Origin: Chaetoderma sp. LZ-2023a | Lineage: Eukaryota; Mollusca; Caudofoveata; Chaetodermatida; Chaetodermatidae | Direction of reading: 5' to 3' | Assembly (NCBI GenBank): GCA_034401795.1 | Contig: CM067365.1 | Span: 13,187,666-13,251,665, forward strand | DNA: 64,000 bases | Shown: positions 23,400-35,172 of the stretch, one piece after another | Layout: each line of letters starts with the position of its first letter | Position numbering within the stretch: position 1 is the first letter of the stretch | The notes under the pieces: generated by a model | What the model saw: the letters and a program-made list of their open reading frames with translations, nothing else | What the model was told of the DNA's origin: nothing | Databases searched by the model: none | Translations under genes and position numbers: made by a program

Positions 23400-24120
23400 C
23401 ATCTCTTAAACTTTTTTATTTCATAATTCTCACCTGAGTTCATTTTAGACTGCCCTCCACCCCCTATCAAGGGTGTCCACCCCACCCTACCTCATGGATG
23501 CACACTCGCCATGCCATCCAATCCTTCTCCCATCCAAATCCCCCTTGGGGATTTGGGGGTGAGATCAGAAAATTTTGAAAAACTTCAACCCTGGAGAGTA
23601 TTTAAGCTGCAATGGAGGTGGGGTGGGGGAGGGTGTATGAGGTGGGTCCCTGGGTTAATACTCTGGAGAATTAGGCGGTCCTAGGATCCTCCCCCGGGAA
23701 AATTCTGATAATTTGACTCTTGAGTGGCCATTTCAGACAACATTTCTAATAACTGGGCTTAATATTGTGTGGTGGGGCACTGGCGGGGTAGCTGGACTCC
23801 TGGTTCCAACACCTGTGTTTAGTGGGGTTTTAGTGGGAGGCCTTGGGGTGGTGTGGGTGGGTGGGTGTGTGGGGTGGCATGGTGGTTGTGGCGGAATTAA
23901 TTTTCCTCCTGATTCGATGAGAATGCAAACTTAATCTCTGACCCCCACTGTGGAAGCCCCTGAGTCCTCATCCTACCCCCAAGTGAAATAAAGTACACAC
24001 CCCCCTACAGCCACTCTTACACTGCATCCAACACTTACACCCGCCAACAACAGTTCATTAGGCAGTAACAGGCACTGCATACACCCCTAGCAACATCATA
24101 TTTTTTTTTAACTTTTCAGT
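23400..24120. other. G- and C-rich strand-asymmetric stretch, no gene
   Basis: CCACCCC-rich sequence (23450-23560) is followed by G/T-rich sequence (23615-23900) and again C-rich sequence (23940-24090). A 73-codon Gly/Val-rich frame in the G/T-rich part reflects composition. No coding evidence. Confidence 0.4.
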
Positions 24121-24128
24121 TTTAACGC

Positions 24129-24608
24129 TTATTTAGAGCAACCCTTCGGGGTAAGCAACGCAACCCTTCGGGGAAGCACCTCTAAGAGCGAGTCATGGCC
24201 CAAATACATCTCTGTGTAAGCGGCCAATAAACCAACTAAAACAAACAAGCAACTCGAGAGCATCCTCGGCCAGGGCCGAATAGGTTGAATGTGTATTCGG
24301 CTACTACCCGCAACACAGGCGTTAAGCAGATGACTTCGGTCTAGAAGGTTTCTCTTCCATAGCCACTTCAGCAATCCGACCCACCGCACTAAAGCAATTT
24401 TGTATCTCCCGATTCTGCGGGAGCATTTTTGGAACTTTTGAATATTGTTCACGAATACATCACGAACTAACTCGGAACACAAACTTGCAGTGAGGCCTTT
24501 CCCGGCCTGAAAATGTGATTCTACAGATGTAGAGGCAGCGACGCTCTTTGGCTGATGACTCAACGGATCTGCCGGCCACGCCAAAAAGTGGTTATTCAAC
24601 CGTCCCAC
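24129..24608 (-). other. Unassigned 159-codon open frame
   Basis: This is the longest simple open frame between the Penelope-like element and INSIG that is not explained by a repeat. It sits in a local GC-rich island (24120-24610) with a direct repeat CAACCCTTCGGGG (24139 and 24161). The predicted product has a hydrophobic stretch (LSSCLFVLVGLLAAY), but no family is recognised. It may be coding, part of an unrecognised element or chance. Confidence 0.25.
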
Positions 24609-25096
24609 TGATGTCGTGCAGGTTTATTTAAACTTTTTGACCGCAGCAAGTACACTTTGCCCGGTACGTCTTAAGAGCTAACTGACGTACCCCGCACCGT
24701 TAAGCTTAGTTCTGTATCTTCATCCGTATTCAACAACCCCCGCTTATGATCGGATTGTTGGTAACTTCCATCCATACCATCGGTGTACGGGAACTTTCGT
24801 CTTAGCAGTAATGTTATTGTATCTCTTACTGACTACTCGTTAGACATTCTATATTGTGATTACAGTCCTGAGTTCGATCCGCTCCCGTCCTGGACTGTTT
24901 GCTGGAACCGGCATGCGGGAACTTTCCAGCTTCCAGAGAACGCATCAACTCACGTCAAACCAAGGATGACGTATCAATTTCAGTAACACGATAGCCCCTA
25001 CCGATTATTCAAGTAACTATACTTAACATTTTAATTATTCCGTTAATTACCTCTTTAATAATTATACCGTATCTGTATAAACGGTCCCAAGGACTA

Positions 25097-26030
25097 AAAG
25101 TCCAGAATATTCAACATGTACACGTATTCAAAATTTGTTTCTGTCTTTGTTTTGAAAACATGGTAACTTCTTTATGAGCTGTACTGTCAATTTTGTATTT
25201 TTAGTAGAATCTGCTAATTACGGTATCAAGCAATGTATATTAACCCCTTGAGCTGCAATGTCCCAGAATCTTTGATTTCAATTTGAGCACACTTCGCTCC
25301 GCGGACTGAAACTTGTTACTGACAGCTTCCGCTCCCAGTCAAATTAATTTCAAAATATTCAACAGAATGTTTATTAAGTTCTAAATTCACCAACACATAC
25401 AATTCAGATATGTCCGTGAAAGATGTTTCGTTTTTTCGCGACATATTGTGACGTCTAATGAGTGGCGTATTTTAATTATAATGTCAGATTGTCTGGGAGT
25501 ACACTGAGGTATATAACTACATGTAGACATTTGAGTACAAATGGGTTGAAGACAGAAATTTAGTTAGTGACCAGTGCTAGGATAAAAATGGTAATTCTTA
25601 AGTTTCCGAATTGGTGCTTAAGGTATAGGGCGCCAGTCCCGCGCCACTAGAACCCCTCCTCTCCCCTACCCCACCCAAACCCCTCAACCAAAACCCCTGT
25701 TTATCAGAATGTTGTTAATTACTGTTAAGTTTTATTAGCTCACCGGCCAGAATGGCCAAGTGAGCTTATGCGATGGCGACCGTCCGGCGTTCTATGCCAT
25801 CTGTTGTCCGTGAACTTTTTCTTTAAACGACTTCTTCTCAAGAACCACTGGGCCGATTTTAATTATATTTCGCAGGAAGCATCCCCAGGGCATAAGAGAT
25901 TCAAGTTTGTTCAAACGAAGCAGATCAGACAAAACCCAAGATGGCCCATTTTTAAAAACACTAAAAAATCTCCGAAACCGCTGGAGGAATTGATTCAAAA
26001 CTCATAACACATCATCTCTTGCACCGGTAG
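25097..26030 (+). repeat. Left arm of ~0.9-kb inverted duplication
   Basis: Inverted homology to 28268-29155. Shared landmarks include AGTCCAGAATATTCAACATG, CGCTCCGCGGACTGAAACTTG, ACGAAACATCTTTC (as its complement), GGCGCCAGTCCCGCG, and the start of the GCTCAC element. Identity is high but not perfect, with small indels. The arms carry a family 3 foldback (about 25335-25370). Confidence 0.85.
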
Positions 26031-26434
26031 ACCCAAGTTTGTTCAATGCAACCTGATTGGCCGATTTGCCTGGCGGCCATCTTGGATGACCTAGTTTTCG
26101 CGAAAACGACTTCTTCCGAACCGCTGAAGGGAGAGCTGAAATTTTTTAAATATGCTTAGGGACCAAGGGCCTTTCAAGTTTGTTCGTTAAAAAACATGGC
26201 CGCCATCAACCAATCAAAATTTAGCGCTTGTTGGTCATATTGGCTTTTTTGTATTTGATGTATTTTGATGGCAAAAATTGCTTTATACATGCTTATCAGT
26301 GTGGCGAGTTCAAATATGCCACTTTCGAGACTGTCGGATAAACGGTTTGGCTGCCATCTTGGTTTGTTTTCCCGTCATAGGCTCCCATATAGTAAAGCAA
26401 TTGGCCCATAGTAAAGCAATGGGAATTCTTTAAA

Positions 26435-26466
<32 letters not shown>

Positions 26467-27000
26467 CAATTATATTTTGGAGGAAGCATCCCTAGTGCAC
26501 AGAGATTCAAGTTTGTTCAAACGAAGCGGATCGGTCAAAATCCAAGATGGCCACCAGCCAAAATGGCTGATTTTTAGAAACACTAACAAATCTTCTCCGA
26601 AACCGCTGGAGGAATTGATTCAAAACTCATAACACATCATCTGTGGCAATGGTAGACCCAAGTTTGTTCAAGGTAACTTGATTGACCAAATGGTTTGGCG
26701 GCCATTTTCGATAACCTATTTTTTGCCAAAACAACTTCAGAACCACTGAGCAGATTGGGCCGAAATTTGGGAGATATGATTAGGCACCGAGTGTCATTAA
26801 AGTTTGTTCAAGGGAAGGAGCTTAGTCAGAAACATGGTAGACGTGGACCAATCAAAATGTAGCGTGTTTGGAGGCGATATTGGATGTGCAAAAATGTTCA
26901 CAAACTCATTTAAGACTACTCCTAAACCACTCTCCAACAATTTTGACAAAAATGCACAGCGCTACACGTGAGCGACACGGGGCCCCTTGGGCCTCTTGTT
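25735..27000 (+). mobile_element. GCTCAC-type non-autonomous element
   Basis: Starts TTAGCTCACCGGCC and ends GGGCCTCTTGTT. The 5' end forms a hairpin (AGCTCAC with GTGAGCT, GGCCA with TGGCC, 25737-25766) and the 3' end another (GGCCC-CTT-GGGCC, about 26980-26996). The interior has repeated units with CAAGTTTGTTCAA, AAGATGGCC and ACCACTGGGCC. Frames inside are short. Copies elsewhere: 27083-27930, 28268-28573 (inverted), 32632-34375, 42600-42656 and 61086-61835. The transposition mechanism is unknown. Confidence 0.7.
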
Positions 27001-27082
27001 TAGTACAAGTTTGAAATTAAGTTTACAATGTAGCCCAAATCCATTGCTTAAGAGCAAATATTATAACCAATTAATTATCATT

Positions 27083-27930
27083 AGGTCAACTGGCCTGAAA
27101 GGCCAAGTGAGCTTATGCCATGGTGTCTGTCCGTCCGTCAACTTTTACTTTAAAATTCTACTCTTCATTAACGGCTTGACAGATTTCAATTTAATTTGGC
27201 TAGAAGGACCCTATTGGGCTATGCTTTAGATTTTGTATACAGAATTCCGAGTGATCAATTTTTTTTGCTAACAATCTTAGATTTACCGGAAACGGTCAGA
27301 AAGATACTCTTGATTAACTGATTGATGGATTTCAACCCTATTTGGCTGGACGTCCCCATATTTGGGGTACACTCCATAACTTCCATTCAGAATTTTGATT
27401 GGTCGATTATCTTCGATTTTAATGAAAAATTTACCTAAAATTGTCAATAACGTATCTTCATAGCTGCTTGCCAGATTTCAACAGAATTTGGTTAGAATGA
27501 CCCTATCATGGTAGACTTAATAACTTTTGCGAATTTTGTTTTGTCAAGTTTAGTGGTGAAAATCATAGAAATTTACCGTCAAAACGCATCTCCTTAGTCG
27601 CTTGACATATTTCAGCCAAATTTGGCTTGAAGTATTCTATAGTTGTAAGCTCTAGACCTTATGTTCAGAATTTTGGTTGGTCTCTTCTTTGGTGGCCATC
27701 ATGGATTTTTTGACAATTTTCCATAACCATTTAAAACGCTCCTGCTTAAATAATGTCCCGATTACAACAAAACTTGTGTTGGAGGACCCTATGAGTGGAG
27801 GCTTGAGAACCTGTATTCAGAATCTTGATTAGTCCATTTCTTTCGTGGCCATCTTGAATTTTCCAAAATTATCCATGTCTATCTAAATGCAAATGATTTA
27901 CATGCTAATGGTCCATGTGAGCACCACAGG
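27083..27930 (+). mobile_element. GCTCAC-type element, diverged copy
   Basis: Starts TTAGGTCAACTGGCCTGAAA followed by GGCCAAGTGAGC, and ends near GTGAGCACCACAGGC. It contains five decayed units (TTTCAAnnnnATTTGGCTnGA and similar) about 150-160 bp apart. No ORF of note. Confidence 0.55.
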
Positions 27931-28119
27931 CTTTGGAGTCTGAAATTGAGTCTAAAAGGTAGCCAATGTAACCAAGAGCCAAAATCCATTGCTTAAGAAC
28001 ATATATTATCGTGCATTCTATCATTAAGAACAGGTCAAAAGTCAACAGGACAAGGATTTAGCAAGCATTTGGATGTTATTGACCATTAACATAAACAGTA
28101 TTTGCAGTGCTCTTAACAC

Positions 28120-28215
28120 TAACACTCATATCAGCCCAAAACAGCTTCTGCAGCGGGCTTGAGAAATGTCCATTTGTAGACCAAGAGATATTTTTGAAAA
28201 TTTATGACTGGAATG
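28120..28215. repeat. Half copy of foldback family 1
   Basis: Contains CTTGAGAAATGTCCATTTG, AGACCAAGAGA and TGGAATGACTGGCTCG, one arm only. Confidence 0.6.
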
Positions 28216-28267
28216 ACTGGCTCGACAGGGACATTTTCCTTGAGAATTAAAATTCTATTGAACAAAT

Positions 28268-29155
28268 AACCCTAGGTGCAATAGGTGATGTGTTATGAGT
28301 TTTGAATCAATTCCTCCAGCGGTTTCGGAGATTTTTTAGTGTTTTTAAAAATGGGTCATTTTGGCCGGCGGCCATCTTGGATTTTGGCCGCTCGGCTTCG
28401 TTCGAACAAACTTGGATCTCTTATGCCCTAGGGATGCTTCCTGTGAATTATAATTAAAATCGGCCCAGTGGTTCTTGAGAAGTCGTTTAAAGAAAAAGTT
28501 GCCGGACAACATACAGACGCCGGACGGTCGCCATCGCATAAGCTCACTTGGCCATTCTGGCCAGGTGAGCTAATAAAACTTAACAGTAATTAACAACATT
28601 CTTATAAACAGAGGTTTGGTGGGGGGGGGGGGGGGGGGGGGAGGGGTTCTAGTGGCGCGGGACTGGCGCCCTATACCTGCACCAATTCGGAAACTTAAGA
28701 ATTACCATTTTTATCCTAGCACTAGTACTCAAATGTCTACACATACCTCAGTGTACTCCCAGACAATGACATTATAATTAAAACACGCCACTCATTAGCC
28801 TTCACAATGTCGCGAAAAAACGAAACATCTTTCACGAACATATCTGAATTATATGTTTTGGTGAATTTAGAACTTAATAAACATTCTGTTGAATATTTTG
28901 AAAGTAATTTGACTGGGAGCGGAAGCTGCCAGTAACAAGTTTCAGTCCGCGGAGCGAAGTGTGCTCAAATTGAAATCAAAGATTCTAGGACATTGCAGCT
29001 CAAGGGGTTAATATGCATTGCTAAATACCGTAATTAGCAGATTTTACTAAAAATACAAAATTGACAGTACAGCTCATAAAGAAGTTACCATGTTTTCAAA
29101 ACAAAGACAGACGCAAACTTTGAATACGTGTACATGTTGAATATTCTGGACTTAA
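28268..29155 (-). repeat. Right arm of ~0.9-kb inverted duplication
   Basis: Reverse complement of 25097-26030, including an inverted 5' piece of the GCTCAC element (28268-28573). Where the left arm has a C/A-rich tract (25655-25695), this arm has a G homopolymer (28621-28641). Confidence 0.85.
28621..28641. repeat. Poly-G tract
   Basis: About 20 consecutive G in the right arm of the inverted duplication, expanded relative to the other arm. Homopolymer length may be a sequencing or assembly uncertainty. Confidence 0.85.
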
Positions 29156-29280
29156 TGTTCGGAAGCAATTTTAGCCCGAGGCAGGAATGGCTTCCAAACA
29201 AATTATGTTCAAACTATTCACCAGTACATTGTCTTACTTTGGAAACAGTGTAACCATTTACAAGGCTGGGGTCAAATAAG

Positions 29281-29530
29281 GGTCTCTATAACCCTCGAAT
29301 TTGTTCGAAAATTTCAATTTTGTCATAAAAAATGTCCATTTGCTGACCAAGAGACCATTTTTTTTAAAAATTTACCACTGGAATTACTGGGTTGGTTATC
29401 AAAACCAGTCTTCTCTTGCTTTCTGCAGTAATCTTGAGAAATGTCCATTTGCAGACGCAAATGGACATTTCTCAAGATCACTGCAGAAACCATTTTTGGC
29501 TGATATGAGTCTTAAGTTATTTCTGAGTTG
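29281..29530. repeat. Foldback family 1, rearranged copy
   Basis: Both outer ends (AACCCTCGAATTTG and GGCTGATATGAG) are present. The centre contains a secondary inverted pair: AATGTCCATTTGCAGACGCA is followed at once by its own complement. Confidence 0.6.
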
Positions 29531-30049
29531 TACTGTATTATCTGTTGGCCATTAATCAATAATTGAAAATACATGAAAAACACATTTTCAACTTCAAAAT
29601 ATTTATTTTGAATAAATTATTAGAAAATCTCATTTTATAGTGGTACTATGTACTATTATGTCTGCTATTGTGTCAATGACCTTAAACTAAATGTGATACA
29701 CAGCATACGAATTAACAGCAGATTTAATGGTAACCATGGTAACATAGAACTATTTTGCCTTTTAGCTCACTAAATACAATGAAATACAATCGTTAAAATG
29801 AAATAAACTCCAGTGAATTAAAATAACCTACATTTGAACACATTAATCGACTAGATAATGGATGAATCCACTTTTAGCTTTTCTCCGTCCATCTCTAACT
29901 AAGCTCAGCACATGCGTTCAGCGTGTTGAGATCCATTTATATACTTTCAATCCTGACTTCCCAGAATCCCATTTTCAAGTTAACTATACAGGTTATCGTG
30001 AGATGTTGAATATTTTAACAACTCCAGTCAAATTAGTTTCAAAATAACA

Positions 30050-30568
30050 GAATAGTAATTAAGTAGTAAAGACATACAGACTTACATGTACATCATTCAT
30101 TACGTAATTGATTGTGACGTTGGCCTACCTGTACCAGTGATGCAATTCATTGTGACATTATATACTTGACTGACAGACTGGATGCTTCTATTTTACATGC
30201 CATGCATGTAGATAGAGACAACATGTATCCTTACAGGTGCATATTCACAGCAGAAAGATTGAAAATAAAGTTGTTAAAATTGTATACTTTTAGATGCTTA
30301 AATTGTGTATCTGAAACGAAATAAATCTAAACATATGATGATACCATGCCATATAAATTAATAAAACTTTTAGTCATGAATTTGAATTAGGGACAAGTGT
30401 CTCTAATTAAATTTTACAACTTAAAAAACTATATTAATTCAGTGACTGAAACATCATATGTTAAGATTTATTTTTCGTTTCATTACATCTAGGCACACAT
30501 TTTAAGCCTCTAAACGTACACAATTTTAACAACTTAATTTTCAAGCATTCTGGTGTGAATATGCACCA
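30050..30568. other. No gene recognised
   Basis: AT-rich sequence with an internal inverted pair: TTGTGTATCTGAAACGAAAT / ATTTTTCGTTTCATTACATC around 30308-30490, with AACATATGATG facing CATCATATGTT. It is probably an old inverted-repeat element. No coding signal. Confidence 0.4.
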
Positions 30569-30778
30569 TCAACCCTGACCACTCTGATGTCAATATTCTG
30601 TCTTATTACTGTGTCAGTAGCCAAAAAAAAAAATCCTGTATATTTTTCGACAATTCTGGTCGATGATGATGCTGTCTATGTCTATCTTCAACCAAATTTA
30701 TTGAAAAATAAACAGCAGTTCATCTTTTAACTGAATTTTAAAAATTAAAAGTTTTGAAATCAGAGTGGTAAGAGTTAA
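30569..30778. repeat. Foldback family 2 (TTAA-flanked)
   Basis: Left end TCAACCCTGACCACTCTGAT, right end ATCAGAGTGGTAAGAGTTAA. The interior is an imperfect palindrome around CAACAATTTTGG-like and CCAAATTTATTG-like blocks. Confidence 0.7.
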
Positions 30779-30935
30779 CCAGATATTAGCCCAGCAGGCC
30801 AAAACCAGCTTCAGCATTGACCATTATAAAATCCCATTTGCCGGCCGATTTAGATTTTAAAATGCACCACTGGAATGACCGGCTTGATAACAGATAGCTT
30901 CTTTTCTTTGACGCAAATGGACATCCACAAAAAAT
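30778..30935. repeat. Foldback family 1, decayed copy
   Basis: Recognisable from CCAAAACCAGCTTC, CATTTGCCGGCCGA, CACTGGAATGACCGGCT and GACGCAAATGGACAT. Confidence 0.5.
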
Positions 30936-31506
30936 CTTGATCAGGCTTGCGAATACATAATAGGGCACTCACTTCCACGCAACATGGCCAAGTTTGTTTG
31001 AAATTAACTCAACGGCAAAAATTCATGAGTAGTAGACATAATAAACAATTATTTTTAAAAATTTGGGACATTTTTACCTTTTATAAATAGTAGATATTGA
31101 CCAATGATAGATTAGGTTTAACCGACCGATGGTTTTAGTATATAGCAGATTTTTTAAAATGTAAATTGAATACAACCATAAAAGAATGAAAATTGGTATC
31201 ACTGACCAGACCACTAAAAATGCTACCAGTCTATAGATTCTAATTGCCAGATAGTAATATACGTTCAGAAATGACAATTAATACGCTATTCTACACATCA
31301 GAGTATGATTTCTGAACGCAATTCCGATAAATCTGGAGTGACACGAAACGCCCAAGAGAAACAATAGTTCGGCTAGGTTATGTAGATGTGGTGCAGTGGT
31401 CTTCTTGTGGTGCAATGGTTTGTACAGGCAACAGTGTGACACGGTGTTTTCTAAAGCAACGCATTTCTCTACCCAGGTTGTCGAGATTTTCATCAAACAG
31501 ATGCTA

Positions 31507-31710
31507 TTAAACCTTACCACTCTGATGTCAAGATTTTATTTTATACCGTGTCACTAGTAAAGAAACTGGTGTACATACATGTACAATTTCAACAATTTTG
31601 GTAGACGATAAACAGCAACAACGTCTACCAAATTTGTTGAAAAATTAACACCAGATCAGTTTAATTTAATTGGAAAATTTAAAATTTTGACAGAGTGGTA
31701 AGGGTTGTAA
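31507..31710. repeat. Foldback family 2 (TTAA at left end)
   Basis: Left end TTAAACCTTACCACTCTGAT, right end ACAGAGTGGTAAGGGTTG, where the right TTAA is mutated. Confidence 0.7.
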
Positions 31711-32631
31711 TTATAACGAAGCTGTATTGGTGGGCCTTATTTTCTGTTTAGCATATTAAGTGTGCCGCTCAAAACTTTGCTTGAAAGAAAACAATGTCAT
31801 ATTTCAACCGTTTGATTTCACAAAATAAGCACTGTAATAGATATAACGCAGTAACTGTATTTACTGCAATTTTTCACATTCACATGGGTTAGTATCACAG
31901 GAAAATGTAAGACGAATACATTTGAAAAACAACTACATGTATCTTGGAGACTAAAAATCTTCGATTATTTGATTATTCGGTTTTGACATCGTCCACAATC
32001 AAAATTTTAAAAATATTTAGGATTAAGTGAATAACTGATATGACTGAAAACCTGCAATGTTGATGACAATTATAAACACACACAAACTTGTATTCTCATA
32101 CATGTACAGGGCAGACAAAATATTCTTTATGACATGTATACGATGTACATTGTACAGGAATAGTTCCAATCAAATTAGTTTCAAAATATTTTTACAGCTT
32201 ACCCTATTCCTACATATAACAGCTTACCCTATACCCTAATATAACTTTCTCATGAAATTATGGCTGAAACGATTTATAGTTAAATTAAATTGATTATATA
32301 TATATATGTATTAATCGACACAGTATAAAGAAGATTGATTCTGATCACATGTAGCCCAACCAGGGAGTTTTAATACAACCTCAATTTTTGGCATCCCAAT
32401 AACGTACCATTATTTTCAAAATAAAGGGGGTAACTCTGGTGATCGCATTATGACTTTAGGCAAATGCAATCAGAGTCAAGGTTTCGAGCAGAGTAATCTA
32501 CATGTGTAATTCCTAAATTTGAACTGAATCCATGCAGGCTGAACTTAACAAGCTGAAACTAAATGCAGATGCCCGCGCAGATGCACAGAAGCGTTTATAC
32601 AGTCCCCATTGATTACATCAGGGAATAAAAA
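31711..32631. other. No gene recognised
   Basis: AT-rich intergenic sequence with a (TA)n run near 32296-32309 and many ACATGTA words. No ORF above 60 codons with any support. Confidence 0.4.
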
Positions 32632-34375
32632 CAAGAGGCCCAAGGGGCCTGTATTGCTCACCTGGACCATAGGCATCTCAACTAGAATGGGCATTAACAA
32701 TAAGTAAAACTCTAATGAGTTGAGCAGACTTGTAACAAGAAAACAGAGGCCATGTTTCTTTATGTATCAGCTTCTCTTGAACAAACTTTAATGGTCCTTA
32801 GTCATCAATAACATAGCTCCAAAATTTCGGCCCAATCCTTTCAGTGGCTCTGGAGACGAAGTTGCTTTCATGAAAACCAGGCCATTCAAGATGGCCGCCC
32901 AACCATTTGGCAAATCAAGTTCCTTGAACAAACTTGGTTCAGCCCATGCCCTAAATGATATTTTATGACTTGAATAAATCAGTCAGTTTCGGCGAAAATT
33001 TAGACATTTCTAAAAATTGGCCAAATCCAAGATGGCCACCGGACAAATTGGCTTTGTTTGAACAAACTTTAATCTCTACTACCTAAGGATGCTTCCTGCC
33101 AAATATAATTGAAATCGGCCAAGCAGTTCTAGAAGACATTTTAAATTTCCCATTGCTTTAGAATGCGAGTTTGACAGGAAAATGATACAAGATGGCCGCC
33201 AAACCGTTTATCCAACAGTTTTGAAAATTGCAAATTTCAGATCAGAATACCCAAAAGCACATAAAACCAATTTCAACCTCAAAATCTATTAAATAAAAAA
33301 AACCAGTATGTTCACCAAACACACTGTTTTGATTGGTCCACAGCGGCCGTGTTTTTTGACGTATCAACTTCCCTTGAACAAAGTTTAATGACCCTTACTC
33401 CCTAACCATATCTGCCAAATTTCAGCCCGATCCCTTCAGTGGTTCTGGAAGTCATTTTCGCTAAAACTAGGTCAACCAAGACGGCCGCAGAATCATTTGA
33501 CCAATCAAGTTCCCTTGAACAAACTTGGTTCAGCTCTTGCCCTAGATCATATTTCATGGGATTTGCTTCAATCAACCAATTAATATAAAATTTTCTTAAA
33601 ATTCAAGATATCGGCTTCGTTTGAACAAACTTGAATCTCTCCACCCTAAGGATACTTCCTGCCAAATATAATTGAAATCGGCCCAATAGTGCTTGAGAAG
33701 AAATCTTAAATTTCCCATTGCTTTAGTATGGGAGCTTTCGGCGGGAAAATGATCCAAGATGGTCGCCAAACCATTTATCCGAGTTTTGAAAATTGCAAAT
33801 TTGTGACCAGAATGCCCAAAAACCTATAAAAAACAATTTCAGCCCATCAAATAAAAAAATCCAATATGCCCACCAAACATGCTGTATTTTGATTGGCCCA
33901 CTGCGGCCATGTTTTCTGACGGATCAACTTCCCCTAAAAACATTAATGGCCATTAGTCCCTAATCATATCTCCCGAATTTCTGCCCAATCCCTTCAGCGG
34001 TTCTGGAGAAGTCGTTTTCGCTAAAACTAGGTCAACCAAAACAGCCGCTGAACCATTTGACCAATCAAGTTGCCTTGAACAAACTTGGTTCAGCTCTTGC
34101 CCTAGATCATATTTCATGGGGTTTGCTTCAATCCACCAAGTGGTTTCAGAGAAGTTTTTTAAAGACATTTCCTAAAATCAGCTGAAATCTAAGATGGCCG
34201 ATCGGCTTCGTTTGGACAAACTTGGATCCCTATGCCCTAAGGATACTTCCTGCCAAATATAATTGAAATCGGGCCAGTGGTTCTTGAGAAGTGGTTTAAA
34301 GGAAAAAGTTGACGGACAGACGCCGGATGATCGCCATGGCATAAGCTCAATTGGCCATTCTGGCCAGGTGAGCTA
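32632..34375 (-). mobile_element. GCTCAC-type element, longest copy
   Basis: Inverted relative to 25735-27000. It begins AACAAGAGGCCCAAGGGGCC (3' hairpin end) and finishes GGCCAGGTGAGCTAA (5' hairpin end). The interior contains three successive units (about 32790-33240, 33340-33800 and 33890-34330), each with GATGGCCGCCnAACC, CAAGTTCCCTTGAACAAACT and GCTTCCTGCCAAATATAAT. This shows growth by internal tandem duplication. Confidence 0.7.
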
Positions 34376-34527
34376 ACAATATCAATATTGAAATCTCAAA
34401 AATAATTTTTTCTACTCTTACATGTATTACGGTTTTAATCTCTTTAATCTGGAGCAGTGATAGAAATCATTGTACATGTATGATTACTGTATTCTGCGGC
34501 TGTAGTAGAAACATCCTACAGCTGCAA

Positions 34528-35010
34528 TCATTCCTTCACTTTTGCCCACTGTGTCTTGTCCTCGGCCGAAATCCTTAGCTTTCTCAGGTCCATTCTTGAC
34601 TCGAGTGTACCGAGTCCTCGTAGCACGCTTAGCAGATTTATGCAATGACATTCTCACCTGTCTTTATATTTGCTGGCTCCCAGTAGGGAGAATTCCCAGG
34701 CTCTCTGTGCTGGTGTGCACTCTTCAGACATCCTTAGCACATGGTCAAACATGGACATCTTTGCTGGGTGACTTTTACAGACAGTGTCGATGTACTACAC
34801 ATCTTGTATAGTACATAATTGGAAATTATGCTGTCTGGCCATCGGTATCCAGTGATGGTGCGGTGGCAGGCGTCAAGTTTGTCAAGAGCTGCCTTTGGAG
34901 CTGCCCAGCTGTTACAGTTATACAGCATCAAGGATACGCAGGTTGCATTGTATACACGTCTTTATCAAGGGCATCTTTGATCTACGAATCCACTGTTCCC
35001 GCATGACGCA
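34528..35010 (-). pseudogene. LINE ORF2 C-terminal fragment
   Basis: The reverse strand encodes RVYNATCVSLMLYNCNSWAA, PKAALDKLDACHR, ITGYRWPDSIISNYVLYKMC, HVLRMSEECTPAQRA and MDLRKLRISAEDK, ending at a TGA (34530-34528). This order (a YNSxxW-like block, LDxCHRR, RWPDxISN, LGHVLRM) is the usual post-RT region of many non-LTR retrotransposons. Frames shift near 34750 and 34990, and a stop lies near 34650. Clade not assigned. It is unrelated in sequence to the two Tx1-like copies. Confidence 0.75.
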
Positions 35011-35087
35011 GCGTGCAGCAATGCCATAGTATTAATCCATTACACCTTGCAATTTTAGTGACTCGGTTTCAAGACACACAGCAAAGC

Positions 35088-35172
35088 TGCTGAATATTTT
35101 GAAACTACATGTAGTTTGACTGTGTATAGATCTAGCAACAGTTCCCAGTCAAATTACTCACAAAATATACAC
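35088..35172. repeat. Foldback family 3
   Basis: GCTGAATATTTTGAAACTAC with its inverted arm AGTCAAATTACTCACAAAATAT across a short centre. Further fragments of the family lie at about 35290-35350, 35575-35620 and 35755-35850. Confidence 0.55.

Noticed and set aside
24600-25000. Possible RNA gene in the GC-richer segment
   Set aside because: No cloverleaf, no A/B box pair and no snRNA motif found by eye.
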